A stretch of DNA of 64,000 bases from Nyssa sinensis (Eukaryota; Streptophyta; Magnoliopsida; Cornales; Nyssaceae), in contig CM018035.1 of NCBI GenBank assembly GCA_008638375.1, positions 8,087,577 through 8,151,576 on the forward strand, read 5' to 3'. Positions 11,694-24,250 of this stretch are shown here, one piece after another. The translations under genes and the position numbers were made by a program. A model generated the notes under the pieces. It saw only the letters and a program-made list of their open reading frames with translations. It was not told the DNA's origin and searched no databases. Positions within the stretch are counted from its first letter, which is position 1; every line of letters starts with the position of its first letter.

Positions 11694-14600
11694 TATCGAA
11701 CTCTGGGCCATCTGAAGTATAGTATTGCAAAAAGTTTTAAAAGTCAAGTGACACAATGACATTGTTACATGATGTTGAATGAGCTCCAATGTTTCTACCT
11801 ACTATAATTTCAGTTTGGGCATTGTTATCTAGAGAGAAAAAAACACACAAACTAAACATGTTTGAAGTTCTAGGTGATACCATGAGGCATGCATACTACA
11901 CTATGCATGCAACCACACTGACCCATGCAGGGCTGCACACATTTTAAAGATATATTCATCAACTATCAATTTGAAAAAAAGATTTATTCTTTCAAGTCGT
12001 TGATTGTGTGTGGATCAAGGACATGAGTCCAGGGAGTGAGTTGTACAGTGAGTGGGTGTTCCATGTCAGATGGCTAAGATCCTCAGGTGAAGTAGTAGGG
12101 ATAAAGTAGAGACAATCTAAAACAAGAGAGAAATTCCTGAAAAGTGTGGGGTAAGGGGTGTGAATATAATGCGAGATTGCTCAGAAGAAAAATGATGTCA
12201 GCATGATACTCAAAAAGTACTCTCCAATGATTGGCAATAATTGGTAATTACTGTTTAGATGTGATGTTTGGGGTCTATGTATTGTAGCTGTTAAGACGTT
12301 CCAACCGTTAGGGTTAGGATCATGAATAGTAAGGTCCTATTAGTGTCCAAACTAGTAGGTAGTTATGAAATATTGTAAAAGGTTGTGGAATTTCTCAACC
12401 CTTGGTATTGGATGAGTTTTGAGAGGCTTGAGTAATATCCCCAAGGTTCAACTCCTACCCCAAGGGTCACTTACCTATCCAAAAAAAAAAATGTTTTGGA
12501 ATCTCTCTGTTCTAGAATGTCTAAGGTGTACTACACATAAGTCATGGTGCGAGGAACATTTTAAAAAAAAGCCAATACTTTAGTCGTTACCTTGATTATT
12601 TAGAGACAGGGACTATGGTGCGTTGATAGACCTATTGAAGGGACCTCACTCTTAATGAAGACTTGTGACTGTCAGGCTGATGTTTGGGAGTCCACTTTAT
12701 ACTTTATAGTGCATAGCACTTGGACTATGGAGTTTGAGCGACTAAATAAAATGGAGTACTGCGGGATTACCATGACCCGTAGAGAGATAATCCTGAGAGT
12801 ACTACAGTAGTGGGAGTAGGACATGTATCACCTAGGGGTTGAACAAAGTGTAAGGTGCTCAGATGATGATGTGGCTTCCAGGTTGTATAATTTGTCCAGA
12901 CTGAGCTGACGAGGGGTCCCACATGGATGGTGGGAGTTGTGGTGAACCAAGTACCTACACAAACTAAGCCACACTTAAAACAAGATATGTGAATATAATC
13001 ATAAGTGTACCAATAATTTTTAGTCTCTCTTAAATCCTTTGCACAACTCCTAAAAATAAATAAATAAATAAGGGGAACAACACAACTTTTAGTCAACATT
13101 CCCCACACCCCAAAAAAAAAAAAAAACCTTTTAAGACCAAAAGATCATAGAGAAAAGAAAAGGAAAAAACAAGATTAAAAAAAAAAAAGGCCTACGAATA
13201 ACGAATTTGTGTAGGAAAACTGTTCTTAAGTCAGGAATAACTTTTTTTTTAATAAGTTATATTCAAGGCAAACCAACAAATGAAATGAGTTGATGAGCGA
13301 CATACAAGAAAAGTTTGCCCATCTGATGCCACCAAGCAGGAGATATTAACAGCATCCTTTGATGTCAAATCAACTGAATCAACAGGTTCGGTTTTCACTG
13401 CTTTGTAGCCTTCATCTTTTGCAGCTAATTTGATACTTTGACTGGACTCTTTGACAATCTTTGGCACGTTCCCTGTATTTCATTCATGCACTTTATGCTA
13501 AGAGATGGAAGTGCAAGTGCATGTCTAAACATGTGCGTGTGTGTCTAAACAAGCTATAACAATAGGTATAACTAAACATCATGAAGAGAAGTGAAAAAAA
13601 CATGATACCATTTATCATCTCCACTTGCTCTTTTCTAACGACTTTCATCCTCTCAACTGTTCAAAGGAGCAATAAATCTACATTTATCAGGTAAAAAACA
13701 AACAATAATTATAAAATAACATAGAATGGAACTTTTTTTTACAATAGAATGCCACTTCAACAATCAGACATGGGCAACAGGGAAGAAATTCGAACCAGGT
13801 TGACAATTTTGCATTGCAATCGGGACTGGATTGCCACAGAACTCTAATATTCCAGAAACCTTCTGCTGGACACTTTGACTCCTTTCCATAAGGGTAGTAC
13901 CTTCCTTCTGGGATATCAACTCCTGATCAGTTCCTGCTAATGGTTCAGAATTTTTTATGCGAGGTGAGAACAAAATGAATATAATAATGATAAAGAAGAT
14001 GATAAAACAAAGACACAAAAAAGGGGGGGAAAAGTATATTGAACTCATAATTTGAAACAAAAAGGATAAAGAAACTAACTTGAACGTGTGTTTTTCCTTC
14101 GTTCAGCATTCAGGCATTTTTTTTTTAACTATATTCGGCATGTCCACACTGTCATTTCCAATTTTTGCAGGTTCCCCAGCAGATGTGCTTGGGAGATGCT
14201 CAGAGGTGTTGCCATTACCAGAAGCTTTTCCAGACATGACTATTTTTTTCTCTCTCACTTCAGAACGATTACTTTTCTCGATCATTTCAACATGAAATGC
14301 ATCGGAAGGTGCTACCCAGCTCCCTACTGCTTCAGCCACTGGATCTTTATCAACTAAGACTGCTTCAGTTTGAGATCTCAGTGATGTAGCAGCATGATGA
14401 GGTGATCTTTTATCAACATGAAATGCATCGGAAGGTGCTACCCAGCTCCCTACTGCTTCAGCCACTGGATCTTTATCAACTAAGACTGCTTCAGTTTGAG
14501 ATCTCAGTGATGTAGCAGCATGATGAGGTGATCTTTTATCAACATGAAATGCATCGGAAGGTGCCACCCAGCTCCCTACTGCTTCAGCCACTGGATCTTT

Positions 14601-17600
14601 ATCAACTAAGACTGCTTCAGTTTGAGATCTCAGTGATGTAACAGCATGATGAGGTGATCTTTTATCTACAGTAAGAACTTTATTGGTGTCATCAGCAGCA
14701 AAATTGTTAACTGGCATTTCAAAATTGGACAAGTCATATAAAGAGCTCCTGTCTTCTCCTTGTTTGATCCCTGGGTCTCTATCAATGATGTAGTATGGTT
14801 CCTCAATGTATTCGGCTCTAGACATGACCCTACCATTTCGATTATCAAAATTTGAAGTGTTTTCCGTGGCCATGGGTTCTTTTTCTACATCATTTACAAG
14901 ACTCTGGCCTTGGGTTATTTCAATGTCTGACCCAGATACAACAGAAGCACTTGAACCCTGTTTGTCCATTGAGCCTTTATCAATTGTATGACATGGTTCA
15001 TCTTTGACAATGAAATCTCTGCTAGTCCTTTTTCTTTTCTTGAAACTGTTCTCTCTAGAAAAAATTACTTTCTGACACCCATTTTTGCCATAGATTTGAA
15101 CAACAAAGTGGGATCCCATGATGTAATGGAATACTATGAAATCTCCAACTCTCAGGCCATGATCCACTGCAAAAGCATGCCATCCCTCTTGAAATGCAAA
15201 GGAGCCATCAACGTTGCATAATGTTACCCCCCACCAATGCCCACTTGAATCCTCAACTTGGATTTCCTGATCCACCAAGGCAGATACTGTTCGAGCAAAT
15301 TTAGGAGGCAAGAACTGCAAAGAAACTGGCACAATTTAGAAAAGAATTATAGATAGTTCAAATAAAAATTTGCAGAATTTCAAATGCCTGTATGTACAAC
15401 ATCATTACAAAGTCATATCTGCATAATCACAATCACGAAGGGAAAACATTTGTAGACTTTCCAACAAGGTCCTTTCGCATTGAATAAATCCAAAACTGAA
15501 TGTATCTTCCAATTATCCAATTCATGAAAATCCTGGAAAATGATAACAATTAAGGAGATTTTGAAACCAATGCAAGAGCTTTATAGCCCTTTCAAGTCAA
15601 CCGTACATATAGGAATAGCATAATATGCTCAATGGAAATATCCAAATAACTGTATTAGCTTGAAAAAGAAAAACTATAGATCTAAAGAAAAAAATAACAA
15701 ACAATTCAGCAAAACCACCTCATATAGACAAGCCATTGATATTAACGTAACTTATTTAAAATTTCAATTCCCCAAACTGAACAGTGATTCATTTCAATGA
15801 CACCATTTTTTTTGGCTCGTGTAATTGATGTTAATAACAACAAGTGATCAATTATTGGTAACTAATGAGCTCTTCTACCATCACATTAGTAATACATTGA
15901 TAATAAAACAATAATAACAAACCTCCCATATTAAGTTCATGGGATCCATATTCATATAGTGAAATTATAGTAAAGAAACACAACATATATTTATGTTTGT
16001 GTTTGTGTGGACAACCTACCAAGAACAGTTAAAAAATTAAGCAACCCCAAAGAAGACAATCATATATCTGAGTTTCTCAAGAAAACTGGAATTAATGGAT
16101 GAAGACAGGCTTTGATCCCTAGTCTTTGGTATCGATAATAGTCCACTAACAAAAAGCAGGCAAACTACAAACCCCAACTATACATCAGAAATTTTTTTCA
16201 GACATTCTCTTAATTTAAAAATAAATACAGCAGGGAACAACCCTCGATGGATAAAAAAATTTACAGGTGAGAGTGTGCTAGTTTGTCTGCTTGTCACATC
16301 TGTCTGCTCAACAAAAATTTCCATATCGTGTTGTTTGACATAATAACTCAAAATTATCCTGTCACGCATTTATATTTGTGCATATTGATCATGGTTCAAA
16401 ACTCAATTTTGGAGGGAAGGTTTGGTCTCTCAAAGGTAAATAATGTTTAGTTTTGTTTCAAATTTAACAAGCAAGAAATTAGAACTATTATGACACAATA
16501 ATAAACTTGAGCAATACACTTAGAATGTATTTCACAAGTATATGAAAGCCTTAAAACAGACTAATTCAAGGGTGCATATTAAAGTATCAAATGAAGTGAG
16601 AGAGTCAATCCACCACAAGCATTCCTGTTAAATGGAACAAATGAACATTAAATGACAACAAATAAATTAAGCTGTTGAAATAAAAATACATAATCAATAG
16701 CTAATGTACTCATCTGTGAATGAAATGTTCAGCGCAACACGTCAAAAAAAAAAAAGACAAAGCTGTCGAAGCACAATGGTAAAGACTACCAGCACGGCAT
16801 ATCAACGTAGTGGTGGGATCAAGGGTTCAATTCTTATTGCCATCATTAAAAGAAAATGTCAATAAGTTACAACAACGGATCCTCTATATTTTACATTCAT
16901 GTGACTAGATTGTTTTGATCATAAAAGATAGACATTTCAATTCTCAAGACATTTAATATTTTTCTGGGTGGCCCTACCTATCGATGTGTGACCTCTTCAC
17001 CTTGCCACATGTCTATAATAAGTCATTGCTACATGGACTTTCCAAGGGAGCATCACGCTATCCAATCATTGATCAGCACATGAACACTACCCTAATTTCA
17101 CACATAGACCAGCCTAGAGGTGATGCATGTCAATCTACATTTCCATGCACCACCTCATTATGCAACATAGTTCATGGGTGAGTCAATGCACAGAATGCCT
17201 TAACTTTGGATCTCAACACATGGAGATAGGAGTAAGGTTCTTTATACTTAATTTCTCTATGGCTCGTGCTATCTAATTGACCGCACCATCACCAACTCGC
17301 AAACTATTGATTTACAACTCCACAAGGTCCTCTCCTCTACCTCCCTCCAAGCCTCCTCTCCTCTACCTCGCTCCAAGCTTGGGTCCTCTTTGTGTCCTGG
17401 CAGCTAAAACCAAGGGCTTGCTAAGATGTACTCATGTCTCGGTTTACATCATGGCCTGCCTTAAAAATAGAGAGACATGTGGCATGCTCCACCTTATCTA
17501 CAAATATTCTCCTATGACTTGCAACATTCCTCCATCACATGCCCTAACTGTCCTTCATAGTCCTGAACTCTCATAAATAGAAGACAAGAAGACATCCCCT

Positions 17601-20600
17601 ACCTCAGTTACAAATTTCTATCCTCCTGTTTTTCTTTTTTTTAAGTTGGGTAGGGCCACCTTAGATTTCTCTTCAGCTCCACTCCCCCCCCCCCCCCCTC
17701 TCTCAAAAAGGCCATCTGGGTTTTCACCCTACGCCAATCCCCTGGGACCTCCATTATCCTATGCGTAATAACTCCATCTCCATAAGCGAACATTAACACC
17801 CAAAATTGTTTATTTGGAAATCAAACATAGAGAATATTAAATTAAATTTTTAAGAAATTAAAGAAATATGACTGCTCAGTGCATACAATATGTCAATCAT
17901 AGAGTAGTTATAAATATCCAAATCTAAAACAATACTTCCCATTTTATGATATTTATCAGTTATTCATATCATCAAATATCAAAAAAGTAAATGCAAACTA
18001 CAACAGTCAACTATCTATGAATCCAACTGAGCTGAGGGCTAACCCCCCCCCCCCCCCCCCAACCCAAACATTTGGGAGGAACACCACTACCTCACTCGAA
18101 GCTCAGATCAGCTCGATCTCAGCCACATCCATGCCCAGTTCAACCCTTTTATGAGAGAAGCTTTAGGTCAGAGGCAGGCTTATGCATTCCATCAACCTAT
18201 GAAGCACGGACACTATTTTTGCTCAGAAATTACTGTTGGACACAGACACGTTCCTGGACGAGTGTTTGACACGTGAAAAAAGAATGTTCAATTTGTTTTT
18301 ATTTTTCTGAATTTCGGACACGTCCCAGACAAGTCAGGGACAAAAATTTTGGATTTTTTCTTCTCTTTTTTTTTTTAACTTTTTTCCCTCTTTTTCTCTT
18401 CTTCTCTCTCATCACCAACTTAGCTTCCAATTCCTTTGCAATCTCCTCCACACTTGGTCAATCTTATTCAGATCCCCTTGGGTCGACCACCTTGGAAGAC
18501 TGGGCTTCCTCTCCTTTGTTTCCCTAGAGAAGCCTCTGCTTCCTGCTGCCCTCTGCCCTCTGCCTCTTACTATTGTTCGGCCTCAAAAGTATTGTTTTTC
18601 TTGGCCGTACAACTAGAGAATTGACCACCTTGATTCAAGTCAGCCCTTGTTAAGGCCTAGCAGACATGATTTTCAGGCTGTTAACTTGGCAGCATCAATT
18701 TCGAGCCCTGGTTGGCCTCTAAAACATCTTCTCATAACCTGTGTGGCTGCCTCAAGAAGATCCTTGAACTCCATTTACTCAAAATTCTTATGGAGTTCAA
18801 ACCCTAACCTATTCAGCATGAGTTTCACAGTTTCCGAACCAAACAATGAATGTCTCAACTGTTTTCCCTGGCAACTAATTAGGCCTGCAGAGGTCAGCCA
18901 TTAAGATATCTACCTCAATGTGATAGCACTGAGTGCAAAATAATTTTCCATCCATTTCCAGCTGAATACCATGTTCGTTGGGAAGTTTATGTACCAATTA
19001 AAGGTCACTTCAGCCAAAGAGTTTGAGAACTAGGCACTAAATTTTTCACCTGTGATGGCGTCGCTGCCACCAGACAACCAGCCACTCAGGTTTGCACACA
19101 CAAACACACACAGTGTTTAGCACAGCAGAAATTGAACAAGCAACACGCTTTACAAGGAAACACACCCAACCTTTTATTCAATAACTCCGGTTACAAATAC
19201 AAAGGACAATTACAATCCGTGGGCAAACCAGGTACACACACTGCACACACCGTCTAACACACACTCTATGTTTTTCTCCCATTGCAGGAGACCTTGCCAC
19301 ACTTATATATACACATTTGTATATGCAGTTGACAACCCCAACTGCCTAGGTTGTGCTGCCACCAACCAGCGTTTGCCACAAAAATGTGCAGTGGACATCC
19401 CCAACTGCTAAGACATTTGGCACCAACCAGATTCTGCCATAGAGGTTGGGCAGTTTGCACACATAACTGCCAACCTTGTTGTCTCATTCAAACCAGCGTC
19501 ACATAAGCCCAAGGTAGTTCGTTTGTCTTAGCCATCTCTGAATGTAGACAAGTCTAACCGCCATGTAACCTGCTACCTCATGAGAACCAACCATAGTCTA
19601 CCAGGCAAACATGTGCCCAGACATGTCTGAACCTAACCATGTCTCAGCCATCTCTGAATGTAGACAAGCCACTCCCAGCCGTGTCTCGGACCAACGAACC
19701 GAGCAGCACACTGAGCCATGCACACCAAGCCACACCCAACCACATGTTGTGCCAAGCTATGCTATCCTCATGGCTTAGTCTTCGTGCACCAAGTAATAGC
19801 CACCATCTGTCGTCGCCTCTTGTGGTGGTGGAGGGACCACGACCACAATGCCCCAAAGCCACTTGTATTGATCAGCCACAGCCTTGCCCCGTAGATGCCA
19901 AGGCACTCTAGACCCATGGCGTGGCCACCCATGGGGTCCCAAGCTCAACAAACAACCCCCTCTATATATGTCAAAGTACAAATTTCTGGACTAATAGGAA
20001 GAGACATATCTGCTTGCAAACCCAAATTGCCCCCTGCCTTGGCCTTGGCTGCCCAAGGCATGCACTGTTGCCCACACCATTGTCGTTTCCAATGTTACAA
20101 GTGCCCACCAAACTTGGTAAATAAGTCATCACTAAGGCATGACATGCCTACCCATGCCCATGTCAACACTTGACCAAATGCCACCAAGGCATGGCATGCC
20201 TCCCATGCCCATGCCACCAATGTCAACCTAGTGAGGGGCTAAAAGGTGGCCACTACACCCTCTTAGCTAACACAAGCCAAGTTTCTATTTCTTCTATCAA
20301 TTGCCTAATCTAGCTCTCATCCATGTGGTATCTGATGAACTTTGCCATCATCTGCAAATTAGCTGGGCTGATAGTGTTATCATCTTTCTCATTTCTAGAC
20401 TCAGAGTTCCCAAGTTGGGGAAGCTTTTGATTTTCCATATTACCAGCTTCACTGCTACGGTTGGCTCGGTTCTTTGTATCAGCATTAGTTGAAGCACATG
20501 CAGGCGTGCTAGAGTCCAACGACCCAACCTAACTCAATATGTGATTTGTCAAACTTATCGTTGTGATGGTTAGTCTTATCAAGCGATGTTGGGAGGCAAG

Positions 20601-22358
20601 AATGACCCCTCACTTAAGTTTCACTGGTCCCAATAAAGAGGACTTTTACATAGTACAAACAGTTGGATTAGTAAAACCAGTAATAAGTTGAATTAACATA
20701 CAACATATATGTCTTCCAATCATAGTTAAGAGATGGAAAATGAATTTCTTTCTATTGCAGACACTATAAAATTACACTGAGGAGACTTGTACAAAATTGC
20801 GACAGAAATGGTCGGTAAAGTAATTGTGATAGAACTATGGCCTAGACTAAGACAAAAGCTGAGCTATACAATGTTAAGTTATGCTAGGTTAAGATAAAGA
20901 ACGTAAATTGTTGGAGTTCGGACATTGATGTGAAGGGGATTTCTTCTTCTTCAAAACTTCTACTTTCAGTTGAGGGTGGAGGCGATTATGCCATGCATGC
21001 ATAACTGCCTTCATTAGATCTTAACTGGTGTCCTCCACAATGCGTATCTTGAACCACTTTCTGGATGCAGACCATGTTAAGTGTGTGTTCTTGAGTGCCT
21101 TAAACAAGTCTTCCAACTACAGGATACCAGTCTTCAGCTGCTTCCACAACCGACCTGTGTCCTAGTAACACCTACCCACATTTGAAAGATATTTCTCAAT
21201 TGCCTCCGATGCCGCCATGTGTCGACGAGTATTCTCCTCATCATGGAGTACGTTTCATAACTCATTAGAACCGTCCTTTGTATGGTCATTGTGCAATGAC
21301 TGACGACCGTTTTGTTGTAGTGGCTTGTGCAAGCAGTCTTAGCCTTTACGTCTTGGGTATATGGATGATCTATTCGCAAGCTCATGATCATCCCTATGCA
21401 TCACCACATGCCTGCGTATGTGTCACATCACGATGTCCATAGACCATACCACACGCATGGCGGATTTACATGGGGACTCGGGCAACCATTTCTTATAGAA
21501 ACTGTTCAGAGAATTGGGTGTTGCCCTCCCAAAATTTTTCATACACCCTCAAATTCTAATTTTTATATTTTTGGCCCTACTGTGTCAGTGGTCTAGATCC
21601 GCCATTGACAACATGGTCAATCTTGAATGTCCAACCGCTTGCTAGGTGTTGTTCTATAACAGATTCTATCCCTTTGGCCCAAGTCCGGTCATGTGAGGAC
21701 TCTTCAACACTAGCAATTTCTTGGCCACGACTTGGTACCTTGGTTGTGCCTTGTGACAAGACCCCTTGCTCCGCCACATGTTGGCATCTAAGTGGCTGAG
21801 AATTTTAGGGCACAAACATATACACAAGCACATCAACAATAAATGCAAAAAATACCATTTTCTCTGATAAAATGAGAATGAATCCTAATTCCTAAGAAAG
21901 GGAGACCCACCATTCATTATCAACAATAAAACAAACTACAAGCTCTCCATTTCAAGAAGCAGTAAGAAGAGGTCAAGATTAAAGCATTTAATGCATCTAA
22001 TTATGCAAAAAATGAAAAATAAATTAATCAATAAAGAAAATAAACATATACTTTGAGATACTGAAGGAAAACATCATTGAAATTAATATGGACAAAGAGA
22101 TAAGATAAAATTTATGGTTCCAGGTACAATAGCAAAAGGGGATAAAAAATAAAACAAACAAACAATAACAACATTTAAGAGTAACTTGAAGAGAAGAAAT
22201 AGGAGCAATGAAAGTATGTATACCAGGACTTCCGAAAAATTGTCACCGACCATGACTTTAAAGAAAGAGGTAATAGTGGATGATGGGTCTTTCTTCTTCC
22301 CATGAATCAATAGACAAGTCTGAGTGCACTCTGCACAGATTTCTGCATTGCAGCCCAT
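9819..22358 (-). CDS. REM-type protein with two B3 DNA-binding domains, six exons, one frame break
   Basis: A plant transcription-factor-like protein with a B3 domain at each end. I built the model from GT-AG sites and matching phases: exons 22358-22224, 15314-14080, 13933-13796, 13656-13609, 13472-13306 and 10070-9819. Exon 1 ends SFFKVMVGDNFSEVL and joins FLPPKFARTVSALVDQ in exon 2, completing the first B3 domain (about residues 30-128). The last two exons give the second B3 domain, with DGQTFL joining ELPTCLPSISF. Between them lie acidic, low-complexity sequence and three 42-residue repeats. Total length would be 657 aa. Exon 2 is one base too long: an A10 run (plus-strand T10 at 14117-14126) throws the frame into a stop at 14103, whereas with nine A's the frame runs to the donor in the phase exon 3 needs. 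Intron 1 is 6.9 kb and intron 5 is 3.2 kb. The best-known relatives are Os01g0905400-like B3 proteins. Confidence 0.8.
10196..10498. mobile_element. hAT MITE (GGATC-rich), 303 bp, in intron 5 of the B3 gene
   Basis: The ends are TAGGGCTATTAATGGATC on the left and TTTATAGGCCTA on the right. The 8-bp duplication is AGTGAGAT (10188-10195) and AGTGAGAC (10499-10506), 7 of 8. The interior is rich in GGATCCGAAT-like words. It is the same family as 26859-27229. Confidence 0.75.
12396..12491 (+). mobile_element. SINE-like tRNA-derived segment with A-tail
   Basis: A stretch with a box B-like GGTTCAACTCC near 12447, followed within 40 bases by A10 at 12481-12490. A clearly related copy lies on the minus strand at about 24032-24133: both share AGAGGCTTGAG and the CCCCAAGG block. 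Two copies in one window, each with an internal promoter-like box, fit a SINE. The 5' limit is uncertain. Confidence 0.5.
14291..14668 (-). repeat. Three near-identical 126-bp tandem repeats inside the B3 gene
   Basis: Unit starts on the plus strand are at 14291, 14417 and 14543, exactly 126 bp apart. The repeat encodes 42 residues (VDKRSPHHAATSL... to ...VAPSDAFH), so it keeps the frame. Copies differ at only a base or two each, such as GGTGCTACCC against GGTGCCACCC. It is a recent in-frame expansion of the linker between the two B3 domains. Confidence 0.95.
18197..18415 (-). mobile_element. AAGCAC-type MITE, partial copy, reverse orientation
   Basis: It begins CTATGAAGCACGGACAC, the family right end read from the other strand, and runs through the TTTCGGACACGTCC block before fading out in a T/C-rich tract near 18415. 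The other half is missing. It lies in intron 1 of the B3 gene. Confidence 0.6.
19051..20257 (-). mobile_element. Probable LTR (1.2 kb) of a retrotransposon, minus orientation
   Basis: The outer ends are TGTGATGGC and GCCACTACA, imperfect inverted TG...CA termini. Read on the minus strand, a purine-rich AAGAGGG lies just before the LTR start at 20257, as a polypurine tract would, so this is likely a 3' LTR. No target duplication is evident. It sits in intron 1 of the B3 gene. An open stretch at 20519-20310 (-) could be leftover internal sequence, but I do not recognise it. Confidence 0.45.
21456..21607. mobile_element. hAT-type MITE, 152 bp (CATGGCGGA ends)
   Basis: The left end is CATGGCGGATTTAC; the right end, reversed, is CAATGGCGGATC. 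Flanks ACCACACG (21448-21455) and ACAACATG (21608-21615) match at 6 of 8. The ends resemble those of the element at 1131-1334. Confidence 0.55.
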
Positions 22359-22587
22359 CTATTCTTCTCCTCTGAGGAAAATTGCTCAAACCCTTGTGTG
22401 TGTCTATGTTTGAAACAAAATTAATGAGAAGAAAAAATGAACGAAGAAAAGAAGAACTAAATTTGAAGCCCAACAAAACGAAATGTACAAACAACTTTAA
22501 CAAGCCGATTTTTGTCTATGCAAGTAAACTTCTCGGGATCATGCAACAACCTAATAGCTACACAAGCAGGTAAGACATGAGGCTTAA

Positions 22588-22821
22588 GGGCCTGTTTGGG
22601 AAGGGCCAAAACCAGTTCTATAAAATACAAATGAACTGGTTTTAAAATTTGTATTGTTCAGTAAGTATCTTTTAGTGGTAAATCGATTCACATATGTACC
22701 TAAAAAATACTTAAAACCTGACCAAAGTCATACCAGAGAGGGGTTGTTTTTCTGAAGATCAGATAACTTAATAAAAGTGATTTTGACTTGATCCAATTTG
22801 AAGAATTCTCAAACAACCTCC
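22588..22821. mobile_element. Possible MITE with GGCCTGTTTGGGAA-like ends
   Basis: GGGCCTGTTTGGGAA on the left pairs with the reverse complement of the right end, GAGGTTGTTTGAGAA, at 11 of 15 positions. Such ends are common in plant MITEs. I cannot find a convincing target duplication. Confidence 0.35.
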
Positions 22822-22825
22822 AAGT

Positions 22826-24021
22826 CAGGGGCAGATTTACAGTAGGGGCAGTGAGGGCACCTTACCCCACTGAAATTTTTCAAGAAATTGGGGTTAATAT
22901 AAATATTTTAAAATTTTTTAAACTAGTCTCCACTAAATAATTTTTTTTAAACTTGCCCCCCACTTAATTTGTTTTATAAGTTTCTCATTAATTATATTGG
23001 GAAGAGATGTTGGAGAAAAACAGTCGTAAAGATTGAAGAATTTTTCAATTTAAATATGTTTGGTATCATTTATCGCCATGGTTAAATTTGTCTCTTTTTG
23101 CTTAATTTATAAAACATTGATATATGATAGAATTAAAAAACTTTGATCCTCCTATTGATTTTGTAGTGGGCTTGTCAAAGAAAGATTGTACATTTGGGGT
23201 TTTCACAAAGATTGTAATATTTATAGATAGAAAGGGGTTCCCATTTATTTTAAAATTCTAGAAGTTGTAGATTGTAAGAAATTTATTATAAAAAAAAAAA
23301 GGATGAGGAATAACTCTTTGCATTGGATAGCTCATTTTGTATTTTGTCTGAAATCTTGGTATAAAAAATGAAGATGATGATAAAAAGGTAAATAAAAAAA
23401 AGGATTAAGTGAAAATTTTCTATATTAGTGAACTTCTAGCATTTTAGTTAACTATAACTTCACCAATATAGAAGATGTAAATAGATCATCATATTCATTA
23501 ATTTCTTCTTATTTCACATACATTGTAAGTGTTGGTTGAAATTTGTTTATATTCTTTTTTTTATTGTAGATTAAGATGCTAAATCATTATTTTTACGCTA
23601 TGTTTGAATGAGGTTTTTGGGAAGAATTTGAGGCTAAAATAAATTTGAGAATTCAAAGTTTTAAAATTCTTTGTTTGAATAAAAGATTTTTGTATAGTCA
23701 TTTGAAAATAGGAATTAATATTTTTGTGAAAGTGATTTTAAAATCATGAACAAAGTATTTTTCTTTTTTGATAAGTAATAATAAAAAAATAGAAAATTTG
23801 TAGAAAAGGCCTAAAGAGAGTGAACAAACATATAACATGTGCAAAAATTTGTAAATATATACTTTTGTGAACTGTTATGCTCAAACTTTTAAAATTGTTG
23901 CTATTTTCAATTATTGGAGATATATGTAGTAATAGTTTACTTTTATAAATTTTATGAAATTAAAATTAATTTTGCTAATGAATTTTAAATTGCCCCCACT
24001 AAAATTCAATCCCGCCTCCAG
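22826..24021. mobile_element. Possible non-autonomous hAT element, about 1.2 kb
   Basis: The left end is CAGGGGCAGATTTACAGTAG. The right end, reversed, reads CTGGAGGCGGGATTGAATTT, with a shared GGGGGCA-like word just inside each end. The style matches the CAGTGGCGGA elements elsewhere in the window. No clear 8-bp duplication and no coding frame were found. It lies upstream of the B3 gene start. Confidence 0.4.
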
Positions 24022-24031
24022 CCCACTTCAA

Positions 24032-24133
24032 GTCTCAAGTAGGTGGCCCTTGGGTTGGGAGTTGAACATGGGACCTTGGGTATATTGCTCAAGCCTCTTC
24101 CAAATTCATCCAACCCCAAGGGTTGAGGTGTCC
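24032..24133 (-). mobile_element. SINE-like segment, second copy
   Basis: Read on the minus strand it shares CAACCCTTGG, AGAGGCTTGAG, CCCAAGG and GTTCAACTCC with the segment at 12396-12491, in the same order. The box B-like GTTCAACTCC supports a tRNA-derived origin. Limits are approximate. Confidence 0.45.
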
Positions 24134-24215
24134 CCTGTTACTACTCACTACTCCCAGACCGACTCATGAAGTGTGTTTTATAAACCCCTTAAAATACCCA
24201 AATTGAAATGAACAA

Positions 24216-24250
<35 letters not shown>

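Noticed and set aside
12767..13108. Minus-strand 113-residue frame in B3 intron 5
   Set aside because: Composition and lack of similarity suggest chance. It lies between two well-supported exons.
14291..14668. Regular direct repeats that could suggest a CRISPR-like array
   Set aside because: The units are contiguous 126-bp copies without spacers, in frame within a plant gene.
16760..16850. tRNA-like or SINE-like segment with GGGTTCAATTC
   Set aside because: Only a box B-like word and a weak box A are present. No A-tail, flanking duplication or second copy was found.
18647..18904. Plus-strand 85-residue frame in B3 intron 1
   Set aside because: No recognisable domain on either strand and no splice context; the minus strand has many stops.
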